A stretch of 64,000 bases of DNA from contig NZ_JADPKA010000097.1 in the NCBI RefSeq assembly GCF_023073715.1, positions 62,001 through 126,000 on the forward strand, read 5' to 3'. The notes beneath the pieces were generated by a model. The model worked only from the letters and a program-made list of their open reading frames with translations. It was not told where the DNA came from and did no database searches. This DNA is from Bradyrhizobium sp. 164. Its GTDB lineage: Bacteria; Pseudomonadota; Alphaproteobacteria; Rhizobiales; Xanthobacteraceae. Both the position numbers and the translations under genes were made by a program. Numbering within the stretch: the first letter of the stretch is position 1; every line of letters begins with the position of its first letter. Positions 43,077 through 51,420 of this stretch are shown here, in pieces.

Positions 43077-43849
43077 GGTTTTGGCGCGCGATAGCGGTGG
43101 CGCTGACCGCCACGGTCCCTGCCCTGCTCGCCGGTGAAATCCCGCCCGAGGCGCGTCGCTCCGGTTATTCCTTCATGGGACCCGACACGCGCGCGATGCA
43201 GGATGACGACACCTCCAATCCGGGCATGCTATTCGTGCTCGACGGCGAGGCGCTGTGGGGGAAGAAGACCGGCCGTGCGCAGAACTCCTGCGCCGACTGC
43301 CATGGCGATGCCCGCGGCAGCATGAAGGGCGTCGCGGCGCGCTATCCCGCCTTCGACAAGGCGCTCGGCCGCCCCGTCACGCTCGACCAACGCATCAATC
43401 TCTGCCGCAGCAACCACCAGCAGGCTACGCCACTGCCATACGAGAGCCGCGACCTGCTGGCGTTGTCCGCTTTCGTCGCCCATCAATCGCGCGGCGTTCC
43501 GATCACCGCCGGCGACGATCCGCAAGTAAGACCCTTCGTCGACCAGGGCCGCGACCTGTTCATGCAGCGCGAGGGCCAGCTCAATCTTGCCTGCTCCAAC
43601 TGCCATGACGACAATTTCGATAAACGTCTCGCCGGTGCGCCGATCACGCAGGGACAGCCGACCGGATATCCACTCTATCGCCTGGAATGGCAGACGCTGG
43701 GTTCACTGGAGCGACGGCTGCGCAGCTGCATGACCGGCGTGCGCGCCCAGGCTTATGATTACGGCTCGCCCGAGCTCGTTGCGCTCGAGCTCTATCTGAT
43801 GTCGCGGGCGCGCGGCTTGCCAATGGAGACGCCGGCGGTGCGGCCGTAG
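43073..43849 (+). CDS. soxA: Sulfur oxidation c-type cytochrome SoxA (dihaem)
   Basis: A 258-residue periplasmic cytochrome with a signal peptide (residues 1-20). It has two haem motifs, CADCH (Cys73, Cys76, His77) and CSNCH (Cys174, Cys177, His178). The RINLC Cys111 is the expected axial ligand of the first haem; Cys219 in RSCMTGVRA matches the active-site cysteine persulfide of SoxA, followed by the conserved YDYGSPELVALELYL. It therefore looks catalytically complete. The ATG at 43073 overlaps the soxZ stop. No soxB, soxC or soxD follows. Confidence 0.9.
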   Translation: MRFWRAIAVALTATVPALLAGEIPPEARRSGYSFMGPDTRAMQDDDTSNPGMLFVLDGEALWGKKTGRAQNSCADCHGDARGSMKGVAARYPAFDKALGRPVTLDQRINLCRSNHQQATPLPYESRDLLALSAFVAHQSRGVPITAGDDPQVRPFVDQGRDLFMQREGQLNLACSNCHDDNFDKRLAGAPITQGQPTGYPLYRLEWQTLGSLERRLRSCMTGVRAQAYDYGSPELVALELYLMSRARGLPMETPAVRP

Positions 43850-43878
43850 GTCATAACGAATCTGAAACTGGCCGTCGT

Positions 43879-44577
43879 CTAGCCCGTCAAAGTCTTCATC
43901 GCCACCAGGATGGCGGCCGAATCCGCGACCCAGCCGAAGATGCCGCCTTGAGCCTTGATCATCTTTAGGCCCATCTCGTGAAACTCGGGAAAGTAAGATG
44001 CGCAGCCGTCGGAGATCACGATGCAGCGATAGCCGCGGTCATTGGCCTCGCGCACGGTGGTGTTGACGCAGACCTCCGTGGTGACACCGCATACGAGCAA
44101 GTTTTCGATGCCGTATTTCTCCAAGACGTCGCCGAGCTCGGTGGCGTAAAACGCACCCTTGCCCGGCTTGTCGATCACGATCTCACTGTCAAGCGGATAG
44201 AGCTCGGGAATGATATCGTGCCCGGCCTCGCCGCGAATGAGAATACGCCCCATCGGGCCGGGATCGCCGATGCGCAAGGACGGCGCGCCGCGCTCGAGCT
44301 TCGCCGGCGGTGCGTCGGAGAGATCCGGCAGATGGCCTTCCCGGGTGTGGATCACCAGCATGCCGGTGTCGCGCGCCGCCTTCAGCACCGCGCCGATCGG
44401 ATTCACCGCGCGCGCGAGCTGGCTGACGTTGTTTCCCAGCGTCTCACCGAAACCGCCTGGCTCCAAGAAGTCGCGCTGCATGTCGATGATGAGGAGCGCG
44501 GTGACGAGCCAGTCGAGCTCGATCGGCTCGGGCTCGGCATTGATGATTCCCCGTGCCGGCTTGGTTGAGTTCAGCAT
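43879..44577 (-). CDS. Isochorismatase-fold cysteine hydrolase
   Basis: A 232-residue member of the isochorismatase-like hydrolase family. The catalytic Asp is in ALLIIDMQRDFL, a Lys is expected in DKPGKGAFY, and the nucleophile Cys is in LLVCGVTTEVCVNTTVREA. Relatives include biuret hydrolase, ureidoacrylate hydrolase RutB and N-carbamoyl amidases, which cleave amide bonds of small molecules in the cytosol. Substrate unknown. It is convergent with soxA and precedes the hotdog gene in the same orientation. Confidence 0.87.
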   Translation of the reverse strand: MLNSTKPARGIINAEPEPIELDWLVTALLIIDMQRDFLEPGGFGETLGNNVSQLARAVNPIGAVLKAARDTGMLVIHTREGHLPDLSDAPPAKLERGAPSLRIGDPGPMGRILIRGEAGHDIIPELYPLDSEIVIDKPGKGAFYATELGDVLEKYGIENLLVCGVTTEVCVNTTVREANDRGYRCIVISDGCASYFPEFHEMGLKMIKAQGGIFGWVADSAAILVAMKTLTG

Positions 44578-44695
44578 GATGCCCCCTTGCCCGAACGCTG
44601 TGCCGCAAACTTGTGCAAGCGCCGTGCCATTCGAAGCGACGCTCTCTGGTCTTGCTTCCCGTTCTCACGGGAGAGGCGGACGCCACCGCTCGCCG

Positions 44696-45649
44696 CTACC
44701 CTCCCGCCCCATACAGCTGCCGATACTCGTCCTCGTATGGCGCGTACGACTCCTTCAGCGTCGCCATGTTCAGCAGCATGGTGGCGACCTGTGCATTCGC
44801 CTTGTCGAACACGCGCGTCTTGACCCAGGCGCTTTCGGTTCGCCGGCTGCCGGAAAGTGCGACCACCTCGCGCTCCACCTCATAGTCCTCGCCGACGAAG
44901 AGCGGGCCCTGCAGCAGGCGGATCTCCTGATCGGCGAACAGGCCGACCGCGGGCCCCTTGGCCGGCAGCGGATCGTCCTTGGAGCGGTACTGGAACAGCA
45001 CGCTGAGCATCTCGATCGGGATGATAGGCTTGCGCCATGGATTGTCGGCGCCAGAGTAGTACGGAGAGCTCTCCGTGATGACCGCGAGTTTCTGCCGCAG
45101 CGAGAACGGGTAGAGATCGCCCATATTCTGATCAAATGCCATGCGGACAGTCTGCCGTTTGCTGGTCTGCGCCACCTTCACGTCGCGCAGGATCACGGGA
45201 TCGGTCAGCGGCTTGAGCTCGCCAAGGCGCGTCTCGAGCGCGGTCGCTACGTGCGGCTCGCCGACCGAGGCGGTGCCGCGCAGCACCTCGGTGCCGTCGC
45301 GCTTGACCATCTGGATCTGGCACTGGCGGGTAGCCGGCAGCGGCTTCGACAGGATTGCCTGCACCTCCTCACCCTCATAGCAGACGCTGCGGTAATGCGC
45401 GGAGAGGCACCCCGTTTCGAACCAAGCGCGCCCCCACAGCCGTTCGCCGAGCGGTGCGAACTGGCTGAAATGCGTGGGCCCCTCGATAGTGCCGCCCTTG
45501 AAGCCGAGCTTCTGCGCCGTGGCGTCGTCATGGATCGAGGCGTGCGCCTCGTAAGTTTGCGCTTGCAGCATCTGGCGCGGCCGGCGCCACGGTCCGATCA
45601 ACGCCTGGGCCGTCTCAGTGATCTCGGTGTCGAATGCGTTTGCAGCCAT
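44696..45649 (-). CDS. Hotdog/MaoC-like domain protein of unknown function
   Basis: A 317-residue cytosolic protein. The N-terminal half (YEAHASIHDDATAQKLGFKGGTIEGPTHFSQFAPL) has the look of MaoC-type hydratase/hotdog domains that bind acyl-CoA, and the C-terminal half (PVGLFADQEIRLLQGPLFVGEDYEVEREVVALSGS) suggests a second hotdog. I do not recognise the family by name. The ATG at 45649 has GGAG six bases upstream and is preferred to the GTG at 45661. It is divergent from the indolepyruvate oxidoreductase. Confidence 0.7.
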   Translation of the reverse strand: MAANAFDTEITETAQALIGPWRRPRQMLQAQTYEAHASIHDDATAQKLGFKGGTIEGPTHFSQFAPLGERLWGRAWFETGCLSAHYRSVCYEGEEVQAILSKPLPATRQCQIQMVKRDGTEVLRGTASVGEPHVATALETRLGELKPLTDPVILRDVKVAQTSKRQTVRMAFDQNMGDLYPFSLRQKLAVITESSPYYSGADNPWRKPIIPIEMLSVLFQYRSKDDPLPAKGPAVGLFADQEIRLLQGPLFVGEDYEVEREVVALSGSRRTESAWVKTRVFDKANAQVATMLLNMATLKESYAPYEDEYRQLYGAGG

Positions 45650-45810
45650 GGTGTTCTCCACAAGTAGCCATGACTAGCAGGAGCGCCACGGATGCGGCCA
45701 GCGATATTGACTTCGCCGACCCATGCTTTGACTGTCACAATTCGCGTCGCGCCGCGCAATCCCTCCCGCAGCACAGACCCGCGCCGAGCAAGAAGACGAG
45801 GACTTCCGAA

Positions 45811-48800
45811 ATGACGCTAATGCAGGTCGAGCTGGACGATAAATACCGGCTCGAATCGAAGCGGATCTTCCTGTCCGGCACCCAGGCCCTGGTCCGCTTG
45901 CCGATGTTGCAGCGCGAACGCGACCGGCTTCAGGGGTTTAACACCGGCGGTTTCATCTCGGGCTATCGCGGTTCCCCGCTCGGGATGTATGACCACGCGC
46001 TGTGGCGCGCGAAATCGCATCTGCAGCAGCATGACATCGCCTTCGTGCCCGGCCTGAACGAGGACCTCGCGGCGACCGCGGTCTGGGGCAGCCAGCAAGT
46101 CGGGCTGTTTCCCGGCGCCAAGGTCGATGGCGTGTTCGGCATCTGGTACGGCAAGGGCCCCGGCGTCGATCGCTCGGTCGATGCGCTCAAGCACGCCAAC
46201 GCCGCTGGCACCTCGCTCAATGGCGGCGTGCTGGCGCTGGCCGGTGACGATCATGGCTGCCAGTCCTCGACGCTGGCTCATCAGAGCGAGCAGGTGTTCG
46301 CGGCAGCGCTGATCCCAGTGATCAATCCCGCCACGCTTCAGGATTATCTCGACCTCGGCCTTTATGGCTTTGCGCTGTCGCGCTTCTCCGGCTGCTGGGT
46401 CGGTTTCAAGGCCATCAGCGAAACTGTCGAGAGCTCGGCCTCGATCTATAGCGACCCCGAGCGCATCCAGATCAGGCTTCCCGACGATTTCGAGATGCCG
46501 GCCAGCGGTCTCAACATCCGCTGGCCTGATCCGCCGCTGGAGGCCGAGAGGCGCCTGTTCGGGCCGAAGATGGAAGCGGTGCAGGCTTTCGCCCGAGCCA
46601 ACCAACTCGACCGTATCGTGCTCGATTCCAAGCCGGCTCGGCTCGGCATCGTCGCGACCGGCAAGGCCTATCTCGATCTGCGCCAAGCGCTCGCCGACTT
46701 AGGGATCACCGACAAGGACGCGCAGGACCTCGGCCTTCGCATCTACAAGGTTGCGATGACCTGGCCGCTGGAAGAGAGCGGCGCCAAGCGTTTCGCCGAG
46801 GGTCTTCAGGACGTGCTCGTGGTCGAGGAGAAGCGCGGCTTCATCGAAGACCAGCTGATGCGCATCCTCTACAACATCGATGCCTCGAAACGCCCGACTG
46901 TCACGGGAAAGCGCGACGAGCGCGGCGCGCCGCTGCTGCCGAGCGAGGGCGAGCTGACGCCCACCATCGTTGCCTCTGCGCTGGTGGCGCGGTTACGTAA
47001 GCTCGGCCATCACAGCCCGGTGCTGGAGCAGCGCCTCGCGCGGCTCGAGGCGTTTGACAACCCTGTTACCACCATCACGCCGATCAAGCTTGCGCGCACG
47101 CCGTTCTTCTGCTCGGGCTGTCCGCACAACTCCTCGACGCGCGTGCCCGAAGGAAGCCGCGCCATGGCCGGCATCGGCTGCCACGGCATGGCCCTGAGCA
47201 TGCCGACGCGCCGCACCGATCTGATCTCGCATATGGGCGCCGAAGGCGTGAACTGGATCGGCCAATCGCCCTTCACCACCGAGAAGCACATTTTTCAGAA
47301 TCTCGGTGACGGTACCTATACGCATTCCGGACTTCTGGCGCTCCGCGCCGCTTCGGCTGCCGGCATCAACATCACCTACAAGATTCTCTACAACGATGCC
47401 GTCGCCATGACCGGGGGCCAGCCAGCCGAAGGCAGCTTTAACGTCGCGCAAATCGCGCATCAGGTTTGGGCCGAAGGGGTCAAGCGCCTCGCGATCGTCT
47501 CGGACGATCCGAGCAAGTATCCGCCAGGAAATTACTTCCCGCAAGGCGCGACCATCCACCACCGCCGCGAGCTCGACGCCGTGCAGCGCGAGCTGCGCGA
47601 CATCAAGGGCCTCACGGTCATCATCTACGACCAGACCTGCGCGGCAGAAAAGCGCCGCCGCCGCAAGCGCGGGCTCTATCCCGATCCCGCCAAGCGCGCC
47701 TTCATCAACGAGCTCGTCTGCGAAGGCTGCGGCGACTGCTCGCAGGCCTCCAACTGCGTCTCGGTGCAGCCGCTGGAGACCGAGTTCGGCCGCAAGCGCC
47801 AGATCGACCAGTCGAACTGCAACAAGGACTTTTCCTGCGTCGAGGGCTTTTGCCCGAGTTTTGTGACCGTGTATGGCGGCAGCCTGAAGCGCATGAAGAC
47901 GTCAGCGGTCGATTCCGGCCAACTGTTCGCCGACCTGCCGCTGCCCCCAATGCGCGAGCTGGACCGCCCTTATAACATCCTCGTTACGGGCATCGGCGGC
48001 ACCGGCGTCATCACCATCGGCGCGCTGCTCGGCATGGCCGCCCATGTCGAGGGCCGCGGCTGCTCGGCGCTCGATTTCACCGGACTGTCGCAGAAGAACG
48101 GCGCGGTGATGAGCCATGTCCGTATCGCGCCGAAGCCGGAGGATATCTCCGCCGTCCGCATCACGACCGGCGGCGCCGACGTCATCCTCGGCTGCGACAT
48201 GATCGTCTCGGCCGGTGCCACCGCGCTGAGCCGCGCCGAGCGCGGCGTGACCAAGGCCTACATCAACGCCGATCTGCAGCCGACCGCGAGCTTCGTGCAA
48301 AACCCGGATCTCGATTTCGAGATGGGAACGATGCAGACGGTGCTGCGCGATGCCGTCGGGGACAAGAATCTCGACATCATCGACGCGACGGGCGTTGCCG
48401 CCGCGCTGATGGGCGACAGCATCGCCACCAATCCCTTCATGCTCGGCTTCGCCTTCCAGAAGGGCGCGATCCCGCTGTCGCTGGAGGCCCTGCTCCGCGC
48501 CTTCGAGATCAACGGCACCGCGATCGAGATGAACAAGCTCGCCTTCACTTGGGGCCGTCTCGCCGCCCACGACATGTCGCGGGTGCGCAGCGTGCTCCAG
48601 TTCAAGAACAGGGCGGCCGCACCGACCAAGTCGCTCGACGACATCACCGCGACCCGCGCCGAGTTCCTGACTGGCTATCAGAATAGGGCATATGCCGAGC
48701 GCTACCTCGCAGCCGTCGCCAAGGTACGCAAGGCGGAGAGCGCGGCCACGCCGGGCTCCACCGAGCTGACCGAGGCAGTCGCAAAGAACCTGTTCAAGCT

Positions 48801-49284
48801 GATGTCCTATAAGGACGAGTATGAGGTCGCACGGCTCTACACTGATGGCAGCTTCGCCAAGAAGGTGTCGGAAAAATTCGACGGCGACTTCACGCTGAAA
48901 TACCATCTTGCCCCACCGATCTTCGCGAAACGCGACAAGACGGGCCGGCTTCAAAAGCAGGAGTTCGGCGGCTGGATGATCCACGCCTTCCGCGTTCTCG
49001 CGAAACTCAAGTACCTGCGTGGCACCACGTTCGATCCGTTCGGCCGTACCGATGAGCGCAAGACAGAGCGCAAGCTGATTGAGGACTATCTCGGCATGAT
49101 CGATCAGCGGATCGCGGGACTGAAGGCAGAGCAGATCCCGCTGCTGGTGCGGCTTGCGCGCGTGCCGGAAATGATCCGCGGCTTCGGCCACGTCAAGGAA
49201 GCAAATATCAAACTTGCCTCGACCGAGACGGCGCGGCTGGAAGCGGAGCTGGAGAACAGCCGCTTTGCCGCCGCGGCCGAGTAG
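45811..49284 (+). CDS. Indolepyruvate ferredoxin oxidoreductase, single-chain (IorAB fusion type)
   Basis: A 1157-residue cytosolic enzyme oxidising indole-3-pyruvate or other aromatic/branched 2-oxo acids to acyl-CoA with ferredoxin. The N-terminal pyrimidine domain has NTGGFISGYRGSPLGMYD. The TPP domain contains FFCSGCPHNSSTRVPEG and GIGCHGMALSMPTRRTDL. A cysteine-rich ferredoxin-like site is read as VCEGCGDCSQASNC. The gamma-type domain begins NILVTGIGGTGVITIGALLGMAAHVEG. The ATG at 45811 starts MTLMQVELDDKYRLE, the usual N-terminus; the upstream frame is not favoured. Length fits the family (1150-1200). Confidence 0.92.
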   Translation: MTLMQVELDDKYRLESKRIFLSGTQALVRLPMLQRERDRLQGFNTGGFISGYRGSPLGMYDHALWRAKSHLQQHDIAFVPGLNEDLAATAVWGSQQVGLFPGAKVDGVFGIWYGKGPGVDRSVDALKHANAAGTSLNGGVLALAGDDHGCQSSTLAHQSEQVFAAALIPVINPATLQDYLDLGLYGFALSRFSGCWVGFKAISETVESSASIYSDPERIQIRLPDDFEMPASGLNIRWPDPPLEAERRLFGPKMEAVQAFARANQLDRIVLDSKPARLGIVATGKAYLDLRQALADLGITDKDAQDLGLRIYKVAMTWPLEESGAKRFAEGLQDVLVVEEKRGFIEDQLMRILYNIDASKRPTVTGKRDERGAPLLPSEGELTPTIVASALVARLRKLGHHSPVLEQRLARLEAFDNPVTTITPIKLARTPFFCSGCPHNSSTRVPEGSRAMAGIGCHGMALSMPTRRTDLISHMGAEGVNWIGQSPFTTEKHIFQNLGDGTYTHSGLLALRAASAAGINITYKILYNDAVAMTGGQPAEGSFNVAQIAHQVWAEGVKRLAIVSDDPSKYPPGNYFPQGATIHHRRELDAVQRELRDIKGLTVIIYDQTCAAEKRRRRKRGLYPDPAKRAFINELVCEGCGDCSQASNCVSVQPLETEFGRKRQIDQSNCNKDFSCVEGFCPSFVTVYGGSLKRMKTSAVDSGQLFADLPLPPMRELDRPYNILVTGIGGTGVITIGALLGMAAHVEGRGCSALDFTGLSQKNGAVMSHVRIAPKPEDISAVRITTGGADVILGCDMIVSAGATALSRAERGVTKAYINADLQPTASFVQNPDLDFEMGTMQTVLRDAVGDKNLDIIDATGVAAALMGDSIATNPFMLGFAFQKGAIPLSLEALLRAFEINGTAIEMNKLAFTWGRLAAHDMSRVRSVLQFKNRAAAPTKSLDDITATRAEFLTGYQNRAYAERYLAAVAKVRKAESAATPGSTELTEAVAKNLFKLMSYKDEYEVARLYTDGSFAKKVSEKFDGDFTLKYHLAPPIFAKRDKTGRLQKQEFGGWMIHAFRVLAKLKYLRGTTFDPFGRTDERKTERKLIEDYLGMIDQRIAGLKAEQIPLLVRLARVPEMIRGFGHVKEANIKLASTETARLEAELENSRFAAAAE

Positions 49285-49286
49285 TG

Positions 49287-49309
49287 GCGAGAGCGCGAAG
49301 CTCTCGCCC
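49287..49309 (+). terminator. Hairpin after the indolepyruvate oxidoreductase gene
   Basis: GGCGAGAG and CTCTCGCC form an eight-base-pair stem with a short loop directly after the stop codon. There is no clear U-run, so termination or transcript-end stabilisation are both possible. Confidence 0.45.
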
Positions 49310-49311
49310 CG

Positions 49312-49400
49312 CGTCATTGCGAGGAGCCCTTGCGACGAAGCAATCCAGACTAACCCCCGCGGAAAGACTCTGGATTGCTTCGCTACGTTCGCAACGACGG
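49312..49400. repeat. Intergenic repeat, CGTCATTGCGAGGAGC type
   Basis: It starts GCGTCATTGCGAGGAGCCC with GACGAAGCAATCCAGA, then has the mirror half TCTGGATTGCTTCGCTACG and GCAACGACGG. This is a dispersed palindromic element common in Bradyrhizobium relatives. Confidence 0.8.
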
Positions 49401-49666
49401 AGATGGTGGAATGCGCCTCGCCACACACTGAGTATCATCGCCCGCGAAGTGTTTAGACCGCAGACATGGCTGACGCCTGTTCGGACACATCACTGACAGT
49501 TTGGCCGCGCGTCCACGCGCAGCCCTTCGGCCCGCAGCGACGGCCGCAGCTGTCATGCCGCCGGCACGGGCGCCGATGATGTCGTAGCTTTGATGTGCCG
49601 GCATCATGCGGCGGGCTTCCGAGGACAAGGCATGACACCGTCGTACCTCGCCCAAGGGGAACCGCG
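49401..49666. other. Intergenic stretch without recognisable gene
   Basis: The 266 bases between the repeat and the protease stop contain only short, non-homologous frames. No promoter or terminator is clear. Confidence 0.5.
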
Positions 49667-50686
49667 CTAGCGCGCTGGCTTGCGTTCGATCGGATCGATA
49701 TCGATCGCCCGCAGGCGGCCGAGCCGCAGCACGTCCATGGACAACCGCCGGCCGATCCGGTCGCGGTCGAGCACGCGGATCAGATCGTCGACACCGTTGA
49801 TCTCGATGCCGTCGAGCCTGATCACGACGTCACCGGGCAACAGGCCCGCCTTCGCCGCCGGGCCGTCCGGCTCGATTTGCATCAAGAGCGCGCCCATCTT
49901 GTTCTCGACACCGGCCAGCACCGCATGCCGCCGCGGGACCGGCGCGGTCTGCCCGGCAACGCCGATATAGGCGCGGCGGACATAACCGTGGCGGATGATC
50001 TCCGACAGCACGAACTGCGCAGTGTTGCTGGCGACCGCAAAGCAGATGCCCTGCGCCCCGTTGATGATGGCGGTGTTGATGCCTATCACCTCGGCATTCG
50101 ACGAGACCAGTGGTCCGCCGGAATTGCCGGGATTGAGCGCGGCATCGGTCTGGATCACATCCTCGATGGTGCGCCCGCTGACCGAGCGGATCGAGCGGCC
50201 GAGCGCCGAGACGACTCCGGCGGTCACGGTCGACTCGAAGCCGAGCGGATTGCCGATCGCGATCACGAGTTGGCCCCGCCGCAGGCTCTTGGAGTTGCCA
50301 AGCGCGGCATAAGGCAAATGGCGCACGCCGTTGGCGCGCAAGAGCGCGAGGTCAGTGTCGGGATCGACACCGAGCACCTGGGCGTCGCCGACGTGCCCCT
50401 CAACGTCGCGCAGCCGAATCTCTTTTGACGAGCCGACCACATGGCTGTTGGTGAGCACGAGTCCATCAGGCGAGATCACGGTGCCCGAGCCGAGCCCGCC
50501 GCGCTCGCGGCCGTTCGGCACTTTCGGCCCGGTCTCGACACGCACGACCGCAGGGCCGACGCGGTCGGTCACGTCGATCACGGCATTGGAATAGGCGTCC
50601 AGCAGAGCCCGGTCATCGACCGGAGCAGACGCCGTCGTTCGCGATGACGATGCGTCATCGGCGACATCTGAGGTGAAGTCCAACAT
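49667..50686 (-). CDS. HtrA/DegP-like S1C serine protease with PDZ domain, no signal peptide
   Basis: A 339-residue protease. The trypsin-like domain (about 35-235) has the triad His82 (TNSHVV), Asp112 (TDLALL) and Ser189 (GNSGGP). One PDZ domain follows (about 240-330). Unlike DegP/DegS there is no N-terminal hydrophobic segment: the protein starts MLDFTSDVADDASSSRTT, so a cytosolic place is inferred unless the start is wrong. It lies 82 bases downstream of the GMC small-subunit gene in the same orientation. Confidence 0.88.
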   Translation of the reverse strand: MLDFTSDVADDASSSRTTASAPVDDRALLDAYSNAVIDVTDRVGPAVVRVETGPKVPNGRERGGLGSGTVISPDGLVLTNSHVVGSSKEIRLRDVEGHVGDAQVLGVDPDTDLALLRANGVRHLPYAALGNSKSLRRGQLVIAIGNPLGFESTVTAGVVSALGRSIRSVSGRTIEDVIQTDAALNPGNSGGPLVSSNAEVIGINTAIINGAQGICFAVASNTAQFVLSEIIRHGYVRRAYIGVAGQTAPVPRRHAVLAGVENKMGALLMQIEPDGPAAKAGLLPGDVVIRLDGIEINGVDDLIRVLDRDRIGRRLSMDVLRLGRLRAIDIDPIERKPAR

Positions 50687-50768
50687 GGCAAGAGTCCTTG
50701 AGGCTCACACAGATGGTGGCCTGTTCTCTCTCGCGCAAGTGGCCCGACCGCGGCGCAAGGCTGGGCTG

Positions 50769-51218
50769 CTAGGGTGCCCGCCTCAGCGAGCCGCCTCTCG
50801 CCTTGACCGGATCGAGCAGCGACCAGTCTCCATCCGGGAGCACATGGCCCTTGGGGAATGGTGCGCGCAGCTCGAGCCCGAGCGAGCCCAGCACGCGGTC
50901 GTCGCGGTAATAGCATTGCAGCACGACGCGGACGAGCGTTGCGGCGGCGACACCGCCATGTTTGCGAAAATCCTGCGCCACCGCATCGCGCCTGGCGGCA
51001 TCGAGCTCGACGAGCGGCGCTCCGGCGAGCCGCGCCAAATGATCTAGCGCCGCCGCCACCTGTTTGGTGTCGCGGCCGAGCGTGGCCAACATGTCGGCCT
51101 GGATCGCGGGATCGTCGGCGCCCGGGACCCGGTATTCTTCGCTGGCCGGAATGATCATCGCGGCAATGGTGCGGAGGTCGCCGCGCTGACGCGGCGTGAG
51201 GGAGAGTTGATCAGTCAT
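50769..51218 (-). CDS. Gluconate 2-dehydrogenase subunit 3-like protein
   Basis: A 149-residue protein whose start MTDQLSLTPRQRGDLRTIAAMIIPASEEYRVPGADDPAIQADML resembles the small (gamma) subunit of membrane-bound GMC-type sugar/gluconate dehydrogenases. In known enzymes that subunit carries a Tat signal and takes the flavoprotein across the membrane; here none is visible. The gene is next to the GMC oxidoreductase, separated by repeat D. No cytochrome c subunit is nearby. Confidence 0.7.
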   Translation of the reverse strand: MTDQLSLTPRQRGDLRTIAAMIIPASEEYRVPGADDPAIQADMLATLGRDTKQVAAALDHLARLAGAPLVELDAARRDAVAQDFRKHGGVAAATLVRVVLQCYYRDDRVLGSLGLELRAPFPKGHVLPDGDWSLLDPVKARGGSLRRAP

Positions 51219-51252
51219 TGTGCGCTCTTCTAACGCCGCGATGAAGGTCTGC

Positions 51253-51378
51253 TCCCTCCCCCGCTTGCGGGGGAGGGTTGGGGAGAGGGTATCTCCGCAG
51301 AGAGACTCCTCGAGAGGGGAGAGCCCTCGCCCGCCGCGCTCTTCGAGCGCGGCGATCTCTCCCGCAAGCGGGAGAGGT
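51253..51378. repeat. Intergenic repeat, CCTCCCCC family, copy D
   Basis: Between the GMC gene and its small-subunit gene lies an element with terminal hairpins CCCTCCCCCGCTTGCGGGGGAGGG and CTCTCCCGCAAGCGGGAGAGG. Its inner block (GAGAGCCCTCGCCCGC) and the pair GCGCTCTTCGAGCGC fit copies A-C and E. Confidence 0.78.
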
Positions 51379-51420
51379 GCAGCGAATTCGTGGCGGGTTC
51401 AGTGCATCCATCACGGGCCC

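Noticed and set aside
44640..44695. Another copy of the CTCTCCC repeat family
   Set aside because: Only a short CCCGTTCTCACGGGAGAGG stem is visible; the inner blocks and second terminal hairpin are missing.
47902..49428. Long minus-strand frame opposite the indolepyruvate oxidoreductase
   Set aside because: Shadow frame; no motif and fully contained in a conserved gene.
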